Shown here one piece after another: positions 10,060 through 22,199 of a stretch of 64,000 bases of DNA. Source of the DNA: Nemophila menziesii (taxonomy: Eukaryota > Streptophyta > Magnoliopsida > Boraginales > Hydrophyllaceae). The stretch lies in assembly GCA_029959085.1 (NCBI GenBank), contig JARWIR010000031.1, forward strand, positions 4,154,001 through 4,218,000, given 5' to 3'. The notes beneath the pieces are model-generated. The model saw only the letters and a program-made list of their open reading frames with translations. It had not been told where the DNA came from and did not search any database. The position numbers and the translations under genes were made by a program. Position 1 is the stretch's first letter. Each line of letters opens with the position of its first letter.

Positions 10060-11350
10060 TCACGGGTTGTGTTAACTTACTAGGAAAGAACGATGTTTCC
10101 TCATAAGCCACATTACCATTAGATTGAAAACATCTTGAAACAAGCCATACAAGTTATTATATCATTATTATGTTTCATCTAGAAATTAGCAATTCATTGA
10201 AATAACATAAACGTATATGATATACGGATAGCGCATAATTTTTCATTATTTCAAAATTCGAGTAGCATTGTTTTCCCACAGGACGTCCAAAGAGTAGTAT
10301 AATTCGATAAGGCTTCAGAAGTCCACTATTAAAGAGCTCTGGTTTGCGAAGAATAAGACTCGCTAGCTACATAAGGGTCTCCTTAATCTAATCCGAGGAA
10401 CCTATATATGAAAATGTAACTTCTTCTGCAGGAACAACCTCCTTTGTTATGCGTTTTTTATACGCATCATCATGAGTTTCCTATATAATCACAGTACATT
10501 AAGTAAAGAAAAGTCAAAGATCGGAATGACAATGCATCATTGTTTTTTGTGAAAGATAACTTACAAAACACTTTGATTCTGATGGACTTTTAGTTACATT
10601 CGCATTATTAGTCTCTTAAAAACATATTTAAAAAGATCTATAAGACTATTATTTAATAAATGAGGGGACAAAAACAAAAACGATCACAGTAGATTTTAGA
10701 TTGACCGTATAAAAACATTTTCATCAAACACGATGTGCTTGAAAGGAGATATAATACAAAAATAAGGATTAATAAATACTACTAAGATTAGCAATAAACG
10801 GACTTTAATGGAAATAACATGATTTAGAGTTGATGCAACTTGTGGCTATCAAATCATCTCTTGTTGGACGAAATGATAAAGAGCTGAGGAAGCTAGATAT
10901 CTAATCCAAAATCATCTGGAAACAAAATCAAGGGAATAATAGTCATATTCATAATCTTAGTATATCATTGATAGATTTACAGTACTTACTTCTTTTCTTG
11001 CGACACTATGCAGCTGTTGATGAAAAGAAATAATAAATTTTGATACATAGGTATATGAAAAAAGGTAATAATGAATTTCAAATAATATATACCCTTTTTG
11101 AAAAATTACTCAAATCCAATAACATCAATTTGGATTTTAAATGATCTCCGAGAGCATGTGCTAGACATTGTATGTAAGGTTCTGTAAAATAAGAAAAATA
11201 ATAACTATAGAGCTCAAAACATGAATAGTTACTCTATTGCCAATATTTGAAGTAAGAATTAAAATACCAGCTGGATCAGGGAGCATAATAGGTATAATTG
11301 CAGGAGAATGATGTTCGGTGTTTCAATGATAGAGAAAACTATATGAAATT
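10060..11350 (-). pseudogene. AAA+ ATPase pseudogene (DAA1/spastin-like), unit A
   Basis: Exon remnants run from high to low coordinates. About 11350-11285 gives SPAIIPIMLPDPAG, like the family's NLSPASRAILLSGPAE. After a GT-AG intron, 11180-11090 gives EPYIQCLAHALGDHLKSKLM then LLDLSNF (family: ELYQQMLAKALAHFF..KLLLLDV). A piece near 10920-10820 may be the Ser-rich linker. The best exon, 10470-10258, reads KRITKEVVPAEEVTFSYIGS, IKETLM, KPELFNSGLLKPYRIILLFG and then a damaged Walker A (RPVGKQ instead of PPGTGKT). A last piece near 10140-10080 resembles the STITSKWFGEDEK exon. Stops and frameshifts interrupt it, and Walker B, sensor and arginine-finger regions are not seen. These ATPases are hexameric and usually exceed 800 residues. 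Introns remain, so it was copied as DNA. It is dead in all four units. Confidence 0.75.
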
Positions 11351-12136
11351 AATATGTCTATCCTCTCTGTGAACAATCGAGCTATGGAGCTCCATCTCGA
11401 TTTGATTGGCACGGCCCCTCACGTTCCAGTTTCTATTCACAGATCCCTGCCCTCAATGCAATTTCCTGCTATTCCAATTAAAATACGAACTTAAACCATA
11501 TGGTATGAATTTGTTTTTTGATGCCTGAGAGTTGTATTTTATGAATAAAAGGTTTGTAAGAGGGGAAGACTGAATGGATATCTATATACAAAATCACTCG
11601 TTACACTCTAGTTTGACTAAAATTATTAATTGAATAATTATATCCCTTTAATAAAAAGGATATTTCTCTGATAAAAGAATATATCTGTGCCTTTCTTATA
11701 CATTTTTTTTTTAATTTAGATAAATAAGTCACTAATCACAAATTTGTATAAAATTATATACGTTATAGATTTAAATGGAAAAGAAAGGAAAATCCATGCC
11801 ACACTAATTATTATATAAATATAAAATTCCATGTCTTAATATGAGTTGGTAACTTGTAATTTATCCTTCAACATATTCATTTAAATTGACACATATTTAA
11901 GTGCACTCAGTTTTTTTTCCGCGATTAAGCCAAACTAGTCCAAATTATGGTACCAATAATTATAACTTTGGTCTCTATGTTGTGAAAAATTGTAGTTTGA
12001 GTTTAAAGTTGCTTGAATATCGTTTCATAAATTTTTAAGATATAGATGTAGTTACAGGTTATTTGATATATTTTACTCAATTAGATTCATTGTTCTAGTT
12101 TACAACATCGCCTAAACAGTGAAACAAAGTTACTGT
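11351..12136. other. Non-coding DNA between the two pseudogenes, unit A
   Basis: Contains a GC-richer patch (ccatctcgatttgattggca, 11391-11410) with a short frame on the minus strand, then AT-rich DNA. No family was recognised. The patch may be a further exon fragment. Confidence 0.4.
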
Positions 12137-12727
12137 CTAAAAATCTGTTTTGTGATTAGCCATTACTCTCTTACTCGCCTCCTTCATGAAACCACTTGCC
12201 AAGTGCATAATAATTTGAATTATATATTTATCCCCGACTACTTCAGAAACTTTACTGCATATCCTTACCATCTCATCGACTTTCACAGCTAAACTTGAAA
12301 TCATGAATATTTTTAGGTGTATTGTGTCTTTCAAGATATCAACAAAAACCTTCACTTCAGTTCTATTAATAGGATCTGCATATTCCTCTAACAATATGCT
12401 ACAACCCACTTTGATCTCTCCCACCAAATTCTTAGCCGCTGAAGTAGACCCTTCAGTAAGCACTCTCTTTCTCTTTAGAGGAGTCTGAAGCTCCTCATCT
12501 TCCTTGGCTAATTTTCCTCTTTTCTAGAGTATCTCATATAGACAAACATTCTTAACATTAGTAGGAACATTCTTGCAACGAGCTAAATCTTCGCGAATGC
12601 CAGCTAAATGGTATCTAAGGCGATAAACGCCACTGCTCATAACCTTGTCACAGTAGTGACATCTAACTTTTCCTTTCTTTCCATCAACAAGAGTCCCATG
12701 TTCACATATAAGATCTTCGTAAGCCAT
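12137..12727 (-). pseudogene. Truncated hAT transposase with BED finger, unit A
   Basis: The frame starts at Met 12727. Residues 1-45 form a BED zinc finger: HGTLVDGKKGKVRCHYCDKV then GVYRLRYHLAG, with Cys-x2-Cys and the His. This DNA-binding finger is typical of plant hAT transposases. An amber stop at 12526-12524 follows CLYEIL. The same frame then continues with KRGKLAKEDEELQTPLKRKR and a part of the core (MVRICSKVSEVVGDKYIIQI) to a stop at 12137, 197 codons in all. Family members have 600-700 residues. The segment between finger and core is mostly deleted, and the catalytic TDNAS-like motif reads MHLAS, so the first catalytic Asp is gone. The C-terminal dimerisation region is absent. It could at best yield a 67-residue BED peptide. 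Confidence 0.85.
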
Positions 12728-13080
12728 TCTTAGAAAGAATATTTACTCTAATCCGTGTGTATCGGGCTATGCAACCTGGCAGAAAAAAAATAACCAATAA
12801 CTATCTATTGTATACAAAAAAAACGTTACCCAATCACTCATAAATTATCCATTCTTGACAAAAAATTTAAAATATTATTCTATTGAAGATATTCCTAAAT
12901 AGAATCCAACAAAGTACAAGGATATAAATCGTTACTAATTATCATCTTATAACAAATATATTTCGCTATTACGCAAATTTCTAAAAGCAATAATCTAAGA
13001 CAAACCCATTAGTTTATTGTACTAAACGAATTAGCTTTCTTAAATTGCAATGCATCAATTTGTTCTATAATTATATTACC

Positions 13081-13905
13081 TGTAGTAAGATAGGAATATT
13101 TTTTGTGTTGAAATGCCATGACGAACGATATTTTCCTATAAAACAAATATACTTTTATGAACAACACGCATATTCTTACAAAAATAAAAATAAATAGAAT
13201 ATTTATAAATATAACACGACTAGTTTCTAAATTGACTAAAATCTATATTGTATTAAGATAAACGATAAATATGAAAAAAGTAAAGATATAGTTTAGACAG
13301 TGGTTTCTATACTCTTTATCCAAAAAAATTCCTAGAAACAATATTTGGGTGCTTTAAACATTCTCTTTGTATCACAGGCTATTTCTGTCCTCCCAAATAA
13401 ATAAAGGTAATTTGCACAACCAAAACTTGGACGAATTTTGATTTAGTGATTATATATTGGTTTTAGATATTTTGTCTCAGACTAAACTATGTAAGTTGTA
13501 ATAATGACAACTATAATCATCGAGACTCAAACAATTAATTATTAATTTTTTGGATAAAACTTAATTAATTAATAAATACTTTACAAACTAAGTTCATGCT
13601 CCATTTACTAGAATTTAACCTATTGCAAACAAGGTTCCCAACATATTTATTTCCATGATGATGTAATATACAATGAATAATTAACTTTCATACTAGAGAA
13701 TGATACCTTGTGACATTGCATGAACAATAGGAACAATACTTCCATTAATATGAAGCAAAGTATGGTAGGAAAGAAATTGAAATTCTTCATAGCACATCAA
13801 AGACACTGTACAAATGATAAATTGTTGTGCTACAAATTTTTATATTGCAAGATATACAATTTCCATATTGATTTTTTTAACTAATTAAAAATGATAAAAT
13901 AAAAA
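13081..13905 (+). repeat. Internal direct repeat, copy 1, unit A
   Basis: This block matches copy 2 at 17250-18420 in the same orientation. Shared landmarks include gtaagatag/gatatggacgattttttgtgttgaaat, gacta(g)tttctaaatggac and ttaattaataaatactt(t)acaa. The two copies inside one unit are much more diverged than copy 1 of A is from copy 1 of B, so this duplication predates the array. Confidence 0.75.
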
Positions 13906-15429
13906 CAATATCTAGTAAAGCAATGTTCATATGGGCCCACAAACTCATATTCCTTTCTATGTCCTTTCTAACTAAGCTAATTACAGAGCATCAAATGTTT
14001 ATAAGGTAAAGGTAGGACATAGTGAATTGTGTTAAATTACTAAATTTATAGGTTCAACCAATAAAATTATTTACCCCAATCTATTATGGGGATGACAAGA
14101 TTTTTCTACCTATATATAAATAATGTATATATATCGTCATAATATTGCAGAATTTTTGGATAGATACTATCACTATAGAATGAGAAAACATAGATTTACA
14201 TCTAGTATATAAAAAATTGTAATGGTAAAGATATTTGGTTGACATTAAATCAGATTGTAATTACAGAAATTGATTACCTTAATTTGGGTACGCATGAATC
14301 GTCCATCTTTTTCTGCGGTTTTAGAGTTGATGATGGTGGAAAATGATCTCAATTTTGACAGTTATTATGGATGTAAAGAAAAGCGGCTGGGTTTGGATGA
14401 GAGGGGGAGTGTGAAGAGATGGTTTGTCTACTTAGTTATTTGATTAAATAAAATTATGGTTATTAGAAATTTATACAATGACATTTTCCGTTTAAAAAAA
14501 TAAGAAACATTTGAGTATAGGGGTCACGTTATATAAAAAAAATAGTGGTGTGACTCAATCAATCAAAGTTATATTGTTTATTCAAGTAAAAGATTTTTTC
14601 TATTTTCTCTTATCCTCTTTTCACTTCTATTTCGATCCATAACTTTTTTCTAATTCACTTGTTTTGTTGTTATTAAGTTGAATATATTTAGTTGTGTGCA
14701 TTATATATCCTTACAAAAAATCAGTTTATATTGTTTGAATTTTATGTGTGGGATAATTTCATATTTATGTTTGTTTTTTACTTTAGTTGCAATATATCTA
14801 TGAATATTAACTGTATTTTTTTTAAAATTTTGATAACAAGACAGGTTCTTATTTGAAAGGATTATTAGTTTTTTCTAACAGCTGTACTCTTTTTCATTAA
14901 ATTTTATTTTTTGAAAGTAATTTTTTTTTGTTTTGGTTTTATAAATCCGAAAAAGAATTCAAAAATAAATTAACCGAGAGTATAAAATAAAGAAAAATAT
15001 AAAATTTGATTGTCAGAATTCGAATTGGATCCGATATATTTAAAGTATTTCATCCACGTACCATTATCTTACAATAGTTGGGTTGAACCTCCATGATACA
15101 ACAACAAAGTTTATCAGAAGAAATAAATACATAAACTATTCAAAATTTTAACAATCTTAATAAAGTTGCTTCTTGTCTATTTCTCTCTAAAGTTAAATGA
15201 ATTCATAACCATTAATTAGAAGTTCTCTTTAGATGGATTTGATGAATTCCCCGAGTATGGACTTAAGGATGAGTTAGATTCTTAGCTGAATTCATAGCCA
15301 AGTGTTGTTGTCCTATTTAGATTAACTAATAATGGTTGATTCTTTACACTCAGTGATTTCATATACCAAATGAGGTAGTCATTGTGAGAAGGATTTGATA
15401 AATTCAATGACATATGATGAGGTTGGGCT
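13906..15429. other. AT-rich DNA with one exon-like patch, unit A
   Basis: Mostly non-coding. On the minus strand near 14312-14278 an ATG opens MDDSCVPKL and meets AG/GTAATC, preceded by a C-rich, leader-like tract (14430-14320). It may be a first exon of a lost gene. B changes Cys to Phe and C changes the second Asp, so no constraint is evident. Confidence 0.35.
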
Positions 15430-16691
15430 ATATTTCTCTAAATGATGTCAAGCCCTCATAGGGGTAATTCATATTGGATTGACATTATCATAGATCACTA
15501 ATTGTCTTGTATTTTGTGATAGAATAATCTAGTCATGAGACATCTTTTTAGGAATTTATAGGACTTATCTGACGTATATTCCCGCTATTTGATATTTTAC
15601 ACTTTCACGTCTAATCTCGGTATTTATGTTATTTTTAGAGTTTTTATGCGTTAAATATATGTTGTGTGTGCAGTACTTAGGTACTTGGATGATATGAGAC
15701 TCTGATATCTATTTTTCTGTGATAGAATAATATTACCATGAGAAATCGTTTTGGGAGTCAGAGCGTTTATCGGCAATTCCTTGATTTCACTTGATTTAGT
15801 CACCACGATTTATTGGTCAAAGCTTCAGAATATTTTTCTTTTGTTTAAGATATATCTTGTAGTCAGTGATGCGTGAGAAGTAAAATACGTCAATTTGGAG
15901 TTAAAATGTATAATTTATACCACTTGCTTCCACTATGACTCGAACATGTCCAACACTATCTAAAAACGGGTCGGGGTATTTCTTAACCCAACTAAGTGAG
16001 TCCATTTGACCTCAAACGTTCTAGCCTAGTATATATTCATTTTAAAATCTCATAACGAAGAACACTTAAAATATTAAACTCGAAAAGAGAGATACACGCC
16101 TTGAGCAAAGAGAAGAAGAATAGGAGAAAGGTTTATACCCAATTTCACCATTCTTTACCATACCATTCTCGTTTCCATTCAAGTATTATGTTAATTTTTT
16201 CCGTTTCACATTCTTTACATGATGATCACATTATTTATCATTATTTTCAGTGTTACATTATGAACTAAACATGTTTTTCTCGAGGATTATTAAGAATATG
16301 AACCATTGGCGAATATTTTTATGTTTCATTGAGTTTAGGATATTTATTTTTTAGTGAATTGAGTTATTTTCGTTTGATTATATGTTTAAGATTATTCTGT
16401 AATGAATAATGTTAGTAATATTGACTATCTCTTGCGGTTGGATTACAAAATTAGCATATAGCCACTTGATGTGTGTTACTGAACCATGAGCTCTTGATTA
16501 ACCAAGTAATCAATGGGGGTTAATCAACTAGCTTTCAAAATCATTTGTAGGGTCACTCGAATGAGGTCGCTAGTACCCTTGGATAACTTCCGATCTACCT
16601 GGGATGGATTTGGTATACCTTTGTATCCCGACTAGTGTGAAAAGACCGTTCACCCTTATATCATTAACATTTATATAGTAAACATTTGAAA
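15430..16691 (+). mobile_element. LTR-like part of a gypsy element, unit A
   Basis: This sequence leads directly into a gag remnant on the same strand. It has a TATA-type stretch (ctagcctagtatatattcat, about 16021-16040), an A/G-rich leader (gaaaagagagatacacgcct, about 16082-16101) and a region rich in short ordinary words (accatgagctcttgattaac) like the 3' part of long plant LTRs. A segment starting gtgatagaataat occurs twice, near 15517 and 15720. I could not fix TG...CA ends or a primer-binding site. Confidence 0.5.
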
Positions 16692-17218
16692 TTACCAGCA
16701 AGATTTAAGCATACTTCTCAAAATCCCGCACAAGATGTTTATAATGAAAAACTTTCCCAAAAGGAACTCCCGTCACATCCATAAGAAGGTACCTATAATG
16801 TTCTACAACAAGCGTTAAGTTCATATATGTTAATGACGCAAGAGAATTTGAAGCCAATCCAAGAGTTATGGAATACCAATAAGGAGAGGATGAAAGGGAA
16901 TTCAGCAACGTTGAAATTGCTCAAATATTAAGTATCTCAAATTGCTATCCGTTTGAATATGTAAACTTCCTAGCAATACCAAGAATTCATGGAATAATCG
17001 ATAGTGTAACATGATTGCGCTCAAAAGTGGGAAGCAACTGCCCCACCTTTCCCCTTATGAAAGAGCACGAGTTGACTTCAAATAAAAACTAGGTAATTTC
17101 TTTTGAAGAAACAGTTGAGCCGGTAATCGTTAATGATAATTTTGAAAAGCGAAGGAGGAACGAAAGAATAATGAGGTAATTTCGAATGAATATTGAACTC
17201 ATCCACCATTCCCTTTAC
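16692..17218 (+). pseudogene. Ty3/gypsy gag C-terminus, truncated, unit A
   Basis: Read on the plus strand with stops and frameshifts: LPARFKHTSQNPAQDVYNEK, LQQALSSYMLMTQENLKPIQ, ATLKLLKY then SQIAIRLN, KVGSNCPTFPLMKEHEL and ENDNFEK-like charged residues up to ELIHHS. This follows the end of gag in Athila/Tat-type elements, where a MTQTNFK...SIKNLE..IGQIA segment precedes NPRE and the Arg/Ser-Gly-Lys region. The retroelement stops abruptly at ccctttac (17218) and non-retroviral repeat follows. In unit D the reading goes on into protease and reverse transcriptase. A minus-strand frame of 67 codons (16705-16908) is only its antisense shadow. Confidence 0.75.
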
Positions 17219-17249
17219 TTAAGTTAAGTGATTAAAAAAGAAAACCAAG

Positions 17250-18420
17250 GTTTTTATAGTGAACGTGTAAGATATGGACGATTTTTTGTGTTGAAATACC
17301 TTGACCACCAATAGTTTCATATACAATAAATAACTCTATATGAACTAAACACATATTCTTAAAAATTGAATAAATAAAATGTTTACGAATATAAAATGAC
17401 TTTTTAATTTCTAAGTGGACACAAATCTAGATAAAATAAAGACAAACGACAAATATGAAGAAATTAAAGATGTAGTTTAGACTATGTTTTTATACTATTT
17501 TTTATAAAGACTTCATAGACATAATATTTAAGGTCTTTAAACCTTCTTGTTGTATCAAATACTATTCATCTCCTCTAAATAAACACGAAAGGTAAGTTTC
17601 ACAACAAAAGTTTTGATGGACTTTGATTTAGTGTTCAGATCTATGCCTCAGATATTTGTCCTCAAACTAGACTAATTAAGTAGTAATAATGAAAACTATA
17701 CTTAGGGCCTCAAAAAATTAATAATTAAATTTTAAGAATACAAGTTCATTAATTAATAAATATTTAACAAATTCAAGTTCATGCTCTAATTTTTTTATTT
17801 AATACAACCTATTTAAAACAAGGGTCCAAATATAAATATATTTCATAAATATTCACTTCTCATAGTGGAGAATGATGCCTTTTGACAATGCTTTATCATG
17901 ACAAATCAATGATAGAAAATGAAGACAGATATGAAGTAGACGTGAATTAGGAGGCAATATCCTATTTTTTTCCACAAAGAATGATATGAAAAAGTTTATA
18001 TAAAGATTAGTATTAAGATATTAAAAATTATAATTTTATTTTTAGTATTCTAAATAATTTAGTTGTAAATTAAAAATAAATAAATTATATTTATTAATTA
18101 TTAGTTACAAAAAATATAGTATTATGAAAGAAATAGATTATAAAATTAGCTAAAAAAATATAATACAAAATTATATAAAACAAAAACATTTTTAATTTTA
18201 ATTATTTTACGCCTACCATAAACATGGTTGTATCCGTCACTCTTAGAACTGCTTGGAGTGCAACCTCCAGTAATAATAAGCAGCATATGGTAACGAAAGA
18301 ATGAAAATTTTTCAAAACACCACAAAGACACTTTACAAATAACAAAAATTAACATGATAAATGGTTGCGCTACAAACTTTTATATTGCAAAATATAAAAT
18401 TTCCACTTCACAACCCCCAA
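17250..18420 (+). repeat. Internal direct repeat, copy 2, unit A
   Basis: Partner of 13081-13905. It is longer because of about 300 bp of extra AT-rich DNA at 17920-18220, just before atggttgtatccgtcactct. The minus-strand frame 18146-18355 lies here and is not a recognised gene. Confidence 0.7.
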
Positions 18421-21035
18421 CTATACATGACCGTGTAATAACCCGTCCATACATTTAAGCACATGTAAGCGTATTTTAAATTGATATATGATTTTGTGAA
18501 TTTCTAATTTTTCTAGTTTTTTTATATATAGTCAATGCATAACACCTCATCTAGAACACAATCTCACTCTTTCAGTAACATAACCTATGTCGTTTAATAT
18601 ATTTTCAAGATAATTTTATTAATTAATTACCGAGTGTTGGAAAATTTGAAAAATTTTCCTCCACAATATTACAACAACCTTAAACTCTAAATTCAATAGG
18701 TTATTATTTTTGTTCATAATTTAAAAAATTAAGGTTTTGTCCATGCTTCTAGTTTTGTAGAGAGTAACAGACTATTTATACGTATCGAGTGTTCTTTTCC
18801 ATTTCAAATAGATAAAGTGGTTAGTGTTTTTGTAGAAAGACATGTGTATCCAAATTCTTTTGTCCAATCAATATTTTTGTAGATCGCATGACGAATTCGT
18901 GAAACAAGAGTGTGGCCACTAAGGGCTAAATATATCTTTTTCCAAGATCATAACATGTACATGTTCTTTTCGATCTCGAATCAACCCACCTCACACTTCA
19001 AGTGTTGCTCTCCATGAGAAGATAATTCAATTTTTCCTTACAATAGAAACTTGATATGTAATTAATTAATTATAACTGAGTAATGATTAAGAAAAGAATA
19101 TATTCATTTGTTATTTGTTAATTTGGCAAAATCCCTTATACTATGTTGATTTATAAATGTTTATCAACTTGGTTCTCGAATTTCAAAAGTAATGTGAACA
19201 GTTTTGACTTTGGTTTTTCCCACCATTATAGTAAAAATTAACTTTTACCATTGAAATTCTAAATAATTGAATTATTTTTAAAATTATATATTTTAATTTT
19301 AATTACAGTCAGTGATTTTTATTATATCTTTATACAAATTATATGGCCATATTATGACTGTTGGAAGCCTTTTGAAGTGATGCTCTGAAAAATAGTGTAT
19401 ATGGGATTGCATGAGGTATGAGTATTGTGGGTTCTATAATTTACTTGGAGTGAGAAAATTGGTCTTATACTATACTTTTTGAATTTTTTACAATAAATAT
19501 CCATTTTCTGACAATTTCTTGAGATGGTCTAACTATATCCAAAAAAAGGTCATGAAATTTCAAAATTAAGTTTGTTAACCACTTATATGACTTTGACGTA
19601 AGTATTTTGAATCCATGAGAGGAAATAGAAATTTGTCAAGTCTTTCAAATACATAGAGTTTTCTTTCATAACCCAATACTCATGATGTTGTTTGAAACAT
19701 AAAGATGTTATATTTTAATTTTGACAGAAAACGGTGGGTTTAAAAATATTTATAAAGCAATTTTTGTTTTTATATATAAACATTTTATTTCAAAAAATGT
19801 GATGTAGCTTCGAGACTAATAGCTTACTCGGTCTAAAACCACAAAGGCAGGAACACTGGCCCCAATTTTCTTTTTATATCGAAGTATTACACGCTTCACC
19901 TATTAGTCTAGCTACACAAATAGTAGTTTCACAGGTACTCTCTGTTTACTTTTATGACTAATAATATTGTTTACATAATGTAATTTCTGAGACAGTAGAA
20001 TCGACCATGAATAATTACATTGAATGCGCTAGCTATTCAGCTGTAATGATGCATGCTAAAAACTGAATATTGCGTGAGGAAGTGTATCATGCTTATTTGA
20101 CACATGACTCTAAGATACCAATAGTGTAAATTATTAATTCTTCATAATCGGTTTGTGAGTACATGGGTGTGAGTTTTGTGGGGACCATGATTTACCTTGA
20201 CTGTTGGAATGATTCTTTTTTTAAATTGTTTTGCAATAATTATCCATTTGGGGAAATATTTGCTCTTTGATGTCGAGAATTTGAGATTAGTATCCTGATC
20301 ATGACTCCACATCCAATAATTTTTCTATCCCGTCAACAACTATAAGACATTCACCAAAAAAATTAACTTTTTTTATCGTTTTTGTGCTTCAGTTTTTGTG
20401 TTTGAGTAAAGGAATTCATAAAGTACAATAACTAATGCTTAGATGAATCATATAATAGAAACTATGATTCTTTAACAGACATCAGCTGAATTCTTCGGGC
20501 TAAGGTATGTTTTCCAACCAAATAAATGTATTTCTAACCAAAAAAGAATTACCATGAACTCTAAAAAATTGAATTATTTTTAACCTAATCTCATTCCTTT
20601 TATAATTTTTCAGATTTATCTGATTTAAGTATAATTACATTCGTGTTTTTTATTATACTTTTATATAAATCCTACAATTTCCATTTTATGACGTTGGAAG
20701 CCTTATAAATTTTTAGGGTGCTTAGCTTTCTATGGTTTACATGATGCTTACACTTTTTGCACTATAGGTCCATGTATTATGCAAAATTTGGATTACACGT
20801 TCCTAACTTTCTATATTAATATTTTTGTATTAATTACACTCTTTCTCCCTATATTTGTAGACACAAGCTCGTATATATCCTCGGATTTTTTTGCCACGAG
20901 GTTTCATACTAAACCATTTTTTTATTATGAATAGAAAATTGAATTTATTTCTTCCTATATTTTATTTTTAATATTTTCATCTATATTCTAATTCTTAATA
21001 TTTCTCCTATATTTTCAGTCACAGGCTCTTATATA
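18421..21035. other. Long AT-rich non-coding stretch, unit A
   Basis: No gene is seen. Weak internal repetition is visible: the segment about 19330-19530 (gactgttggaagcctttt, gtgggttctataatttactt) has diverged relatives near 20150-20250 (gtggggaccatgatttacct) and 20660-20720 (gacgttggaagccttataaa). The corresponding stretches in B (30991-33604) and C (45046-47682) are closely similar. Confidence 0.55.
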
Positions 21036-21120
21036 CAAGAACGGGTGTTTGACACAAGAACGAGTATTTGACACAAGAATAGTTGTTAGACACAAGAACA
21101 GTTGTTTGACACAAGAACAA
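21036..21120 (+). repeat. 19-bp minisatellite, unit A
   Basis: About 4.4 copies of acaagaacgggtgtttgac-like units in a row, each with one to three changes. Confidence 0.88.
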
Positions 21121-21621
21121 AGTTCTATCAGTAAATAAGTGACTGCTGCATCATCTCTATTTTTACCGTTAAATGCATTAAATTAAATAATCTTTTTATT
21201 ATGCAGATATGTTAATGTACCACAATTGTGTTAGACAAGAGAATGAATACTAAGGCTGAATTGTATTATGCAGAGTGGATTTTAAGCTTAAATGTGCATG
21301 ATTTGCACATTCAAAGGTAGTCTACTTATACCTTTTTAAAGACATAGAAGGTGGAGAACAAAATGTAGGTTAATTGACACTTGCATTATTTGAGGGATTG
21401 TAATTGGAAGAATAATTCATTGCATATCAATTATTTGAGCTTTAGTTTTTATTATATAGGAGTTTATTTTGGTATTGGTTTATAGTTTATGTAGTTGTTT
21501 GTGCGAAATGCATTATATCCTACTTTTTGTGCGTAGTTGAATATTTTTTACTTTATTTTTATTTTAATAATTGTTTATTTTTCTTGTTTTATGTTTACTT
21601 TTTTAAATTAATATTGTTAGA

Positions 21622-21649
21622 GTGCTTTCAGGCATGGTTTCATACCTAG
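21622..21649 (+). mobile_element. Helitron-type 3' terminus, unit A
   Basis: GTGC/GCAT hairpin, spacer ggtttcatac, CTAG, then T, as at 4081-4108. It marks the A/B unit border. Confidence 0.55.
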
Positions 21650-22197
21650 TATATATATATATACACATATATATACATTAAATGAATACCCAAAACCAAA
21701 AAGTAATCCCAAACCCATTTATTCATTATATATATATATATATATTTTTCCCACTCATTGCCTCTTCGGTCTATTCTCTATCATCTTTTCTGCAAAAGCT
21801 CTTTTTTGGTCAATAATCTCCTACAAATCGTTCTACATTCAAATCTAAAACCTTCTATTCAAATTTATCCAGAATTAGAATCATTGATTATCAGTTTTTC
21901 CAAGCTCAATTATTGTGCATAAGCATTCCTTTTCATGGAAGAAAAACATTGAGTTCATTAGAAAGACAAGGTGGAAACTTCGTTTTTGTGTTAATAATCA
22001 GTAATTTTGTGTAATATTCGGTGATTTTGCGTTAGCACTCAATAATTTTGTGTATCATTCATTAATCAATTGTAACTTTGAGATTTTTCAATTCTCGGTT
22101 ATTTTTATGTTAATATTCACTAATTTTGTGTAATACTTATTCTTTTGTCTTTTGTACTCAGTGATTGTTATTGTGTGTTAATACTCTGAAAATTTAA

Positions 22198-22199
22198 TG
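22198..22199. other. Deletion junction in unit B
   Basis: The left side (gaaaatttaat) matches A up to 8132 and the right side (gtaccacaaag) matches A from 9555. The missing 1422 bp include half of the foldback and the whole 0.55-kb block. Only one base (t) is shared at the ends, which suggests end joining. Confidence 0.9.

Larger units (their letters stand above)
7609..21649 (+). repeat. Tandem array unit A (14.0 kb)
   Basis: The unit recurs head to tail as B, C and D with the same order of parts. Its left edge is the Helitron insertion point and its right edge the CTAG at 21646-21649. By eye A differs from B and C by about one to three bases per 60. Unlike B it has no large deletion, so it is the reference copy here. 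Its parts are listed separately. Confidence 0.9.

Noticed and set aside
15430..16691. Complete LTR with defined TG...CA ends
   Set aside because: I could not find matching ends, a second LTR or a primer-binding site, so only an LTR-like call is made.
16705..16908. Minus-strand frame of 67 codons found again at 29275, 43343 and 58797
   Set aside because: It lies antisense to the gypsy gag remnant, whose plus-strand reading matches a known family. Its conservation follows from recent duplication.
18146..18355. Minus-strand frame of 69 codons repeated at 30716 and 44775
   Set aside because: No known domain, AT-driven composition, and it lies across an insertion inside the internal direct repeat. 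Repeat copies alone do not make it a gene.
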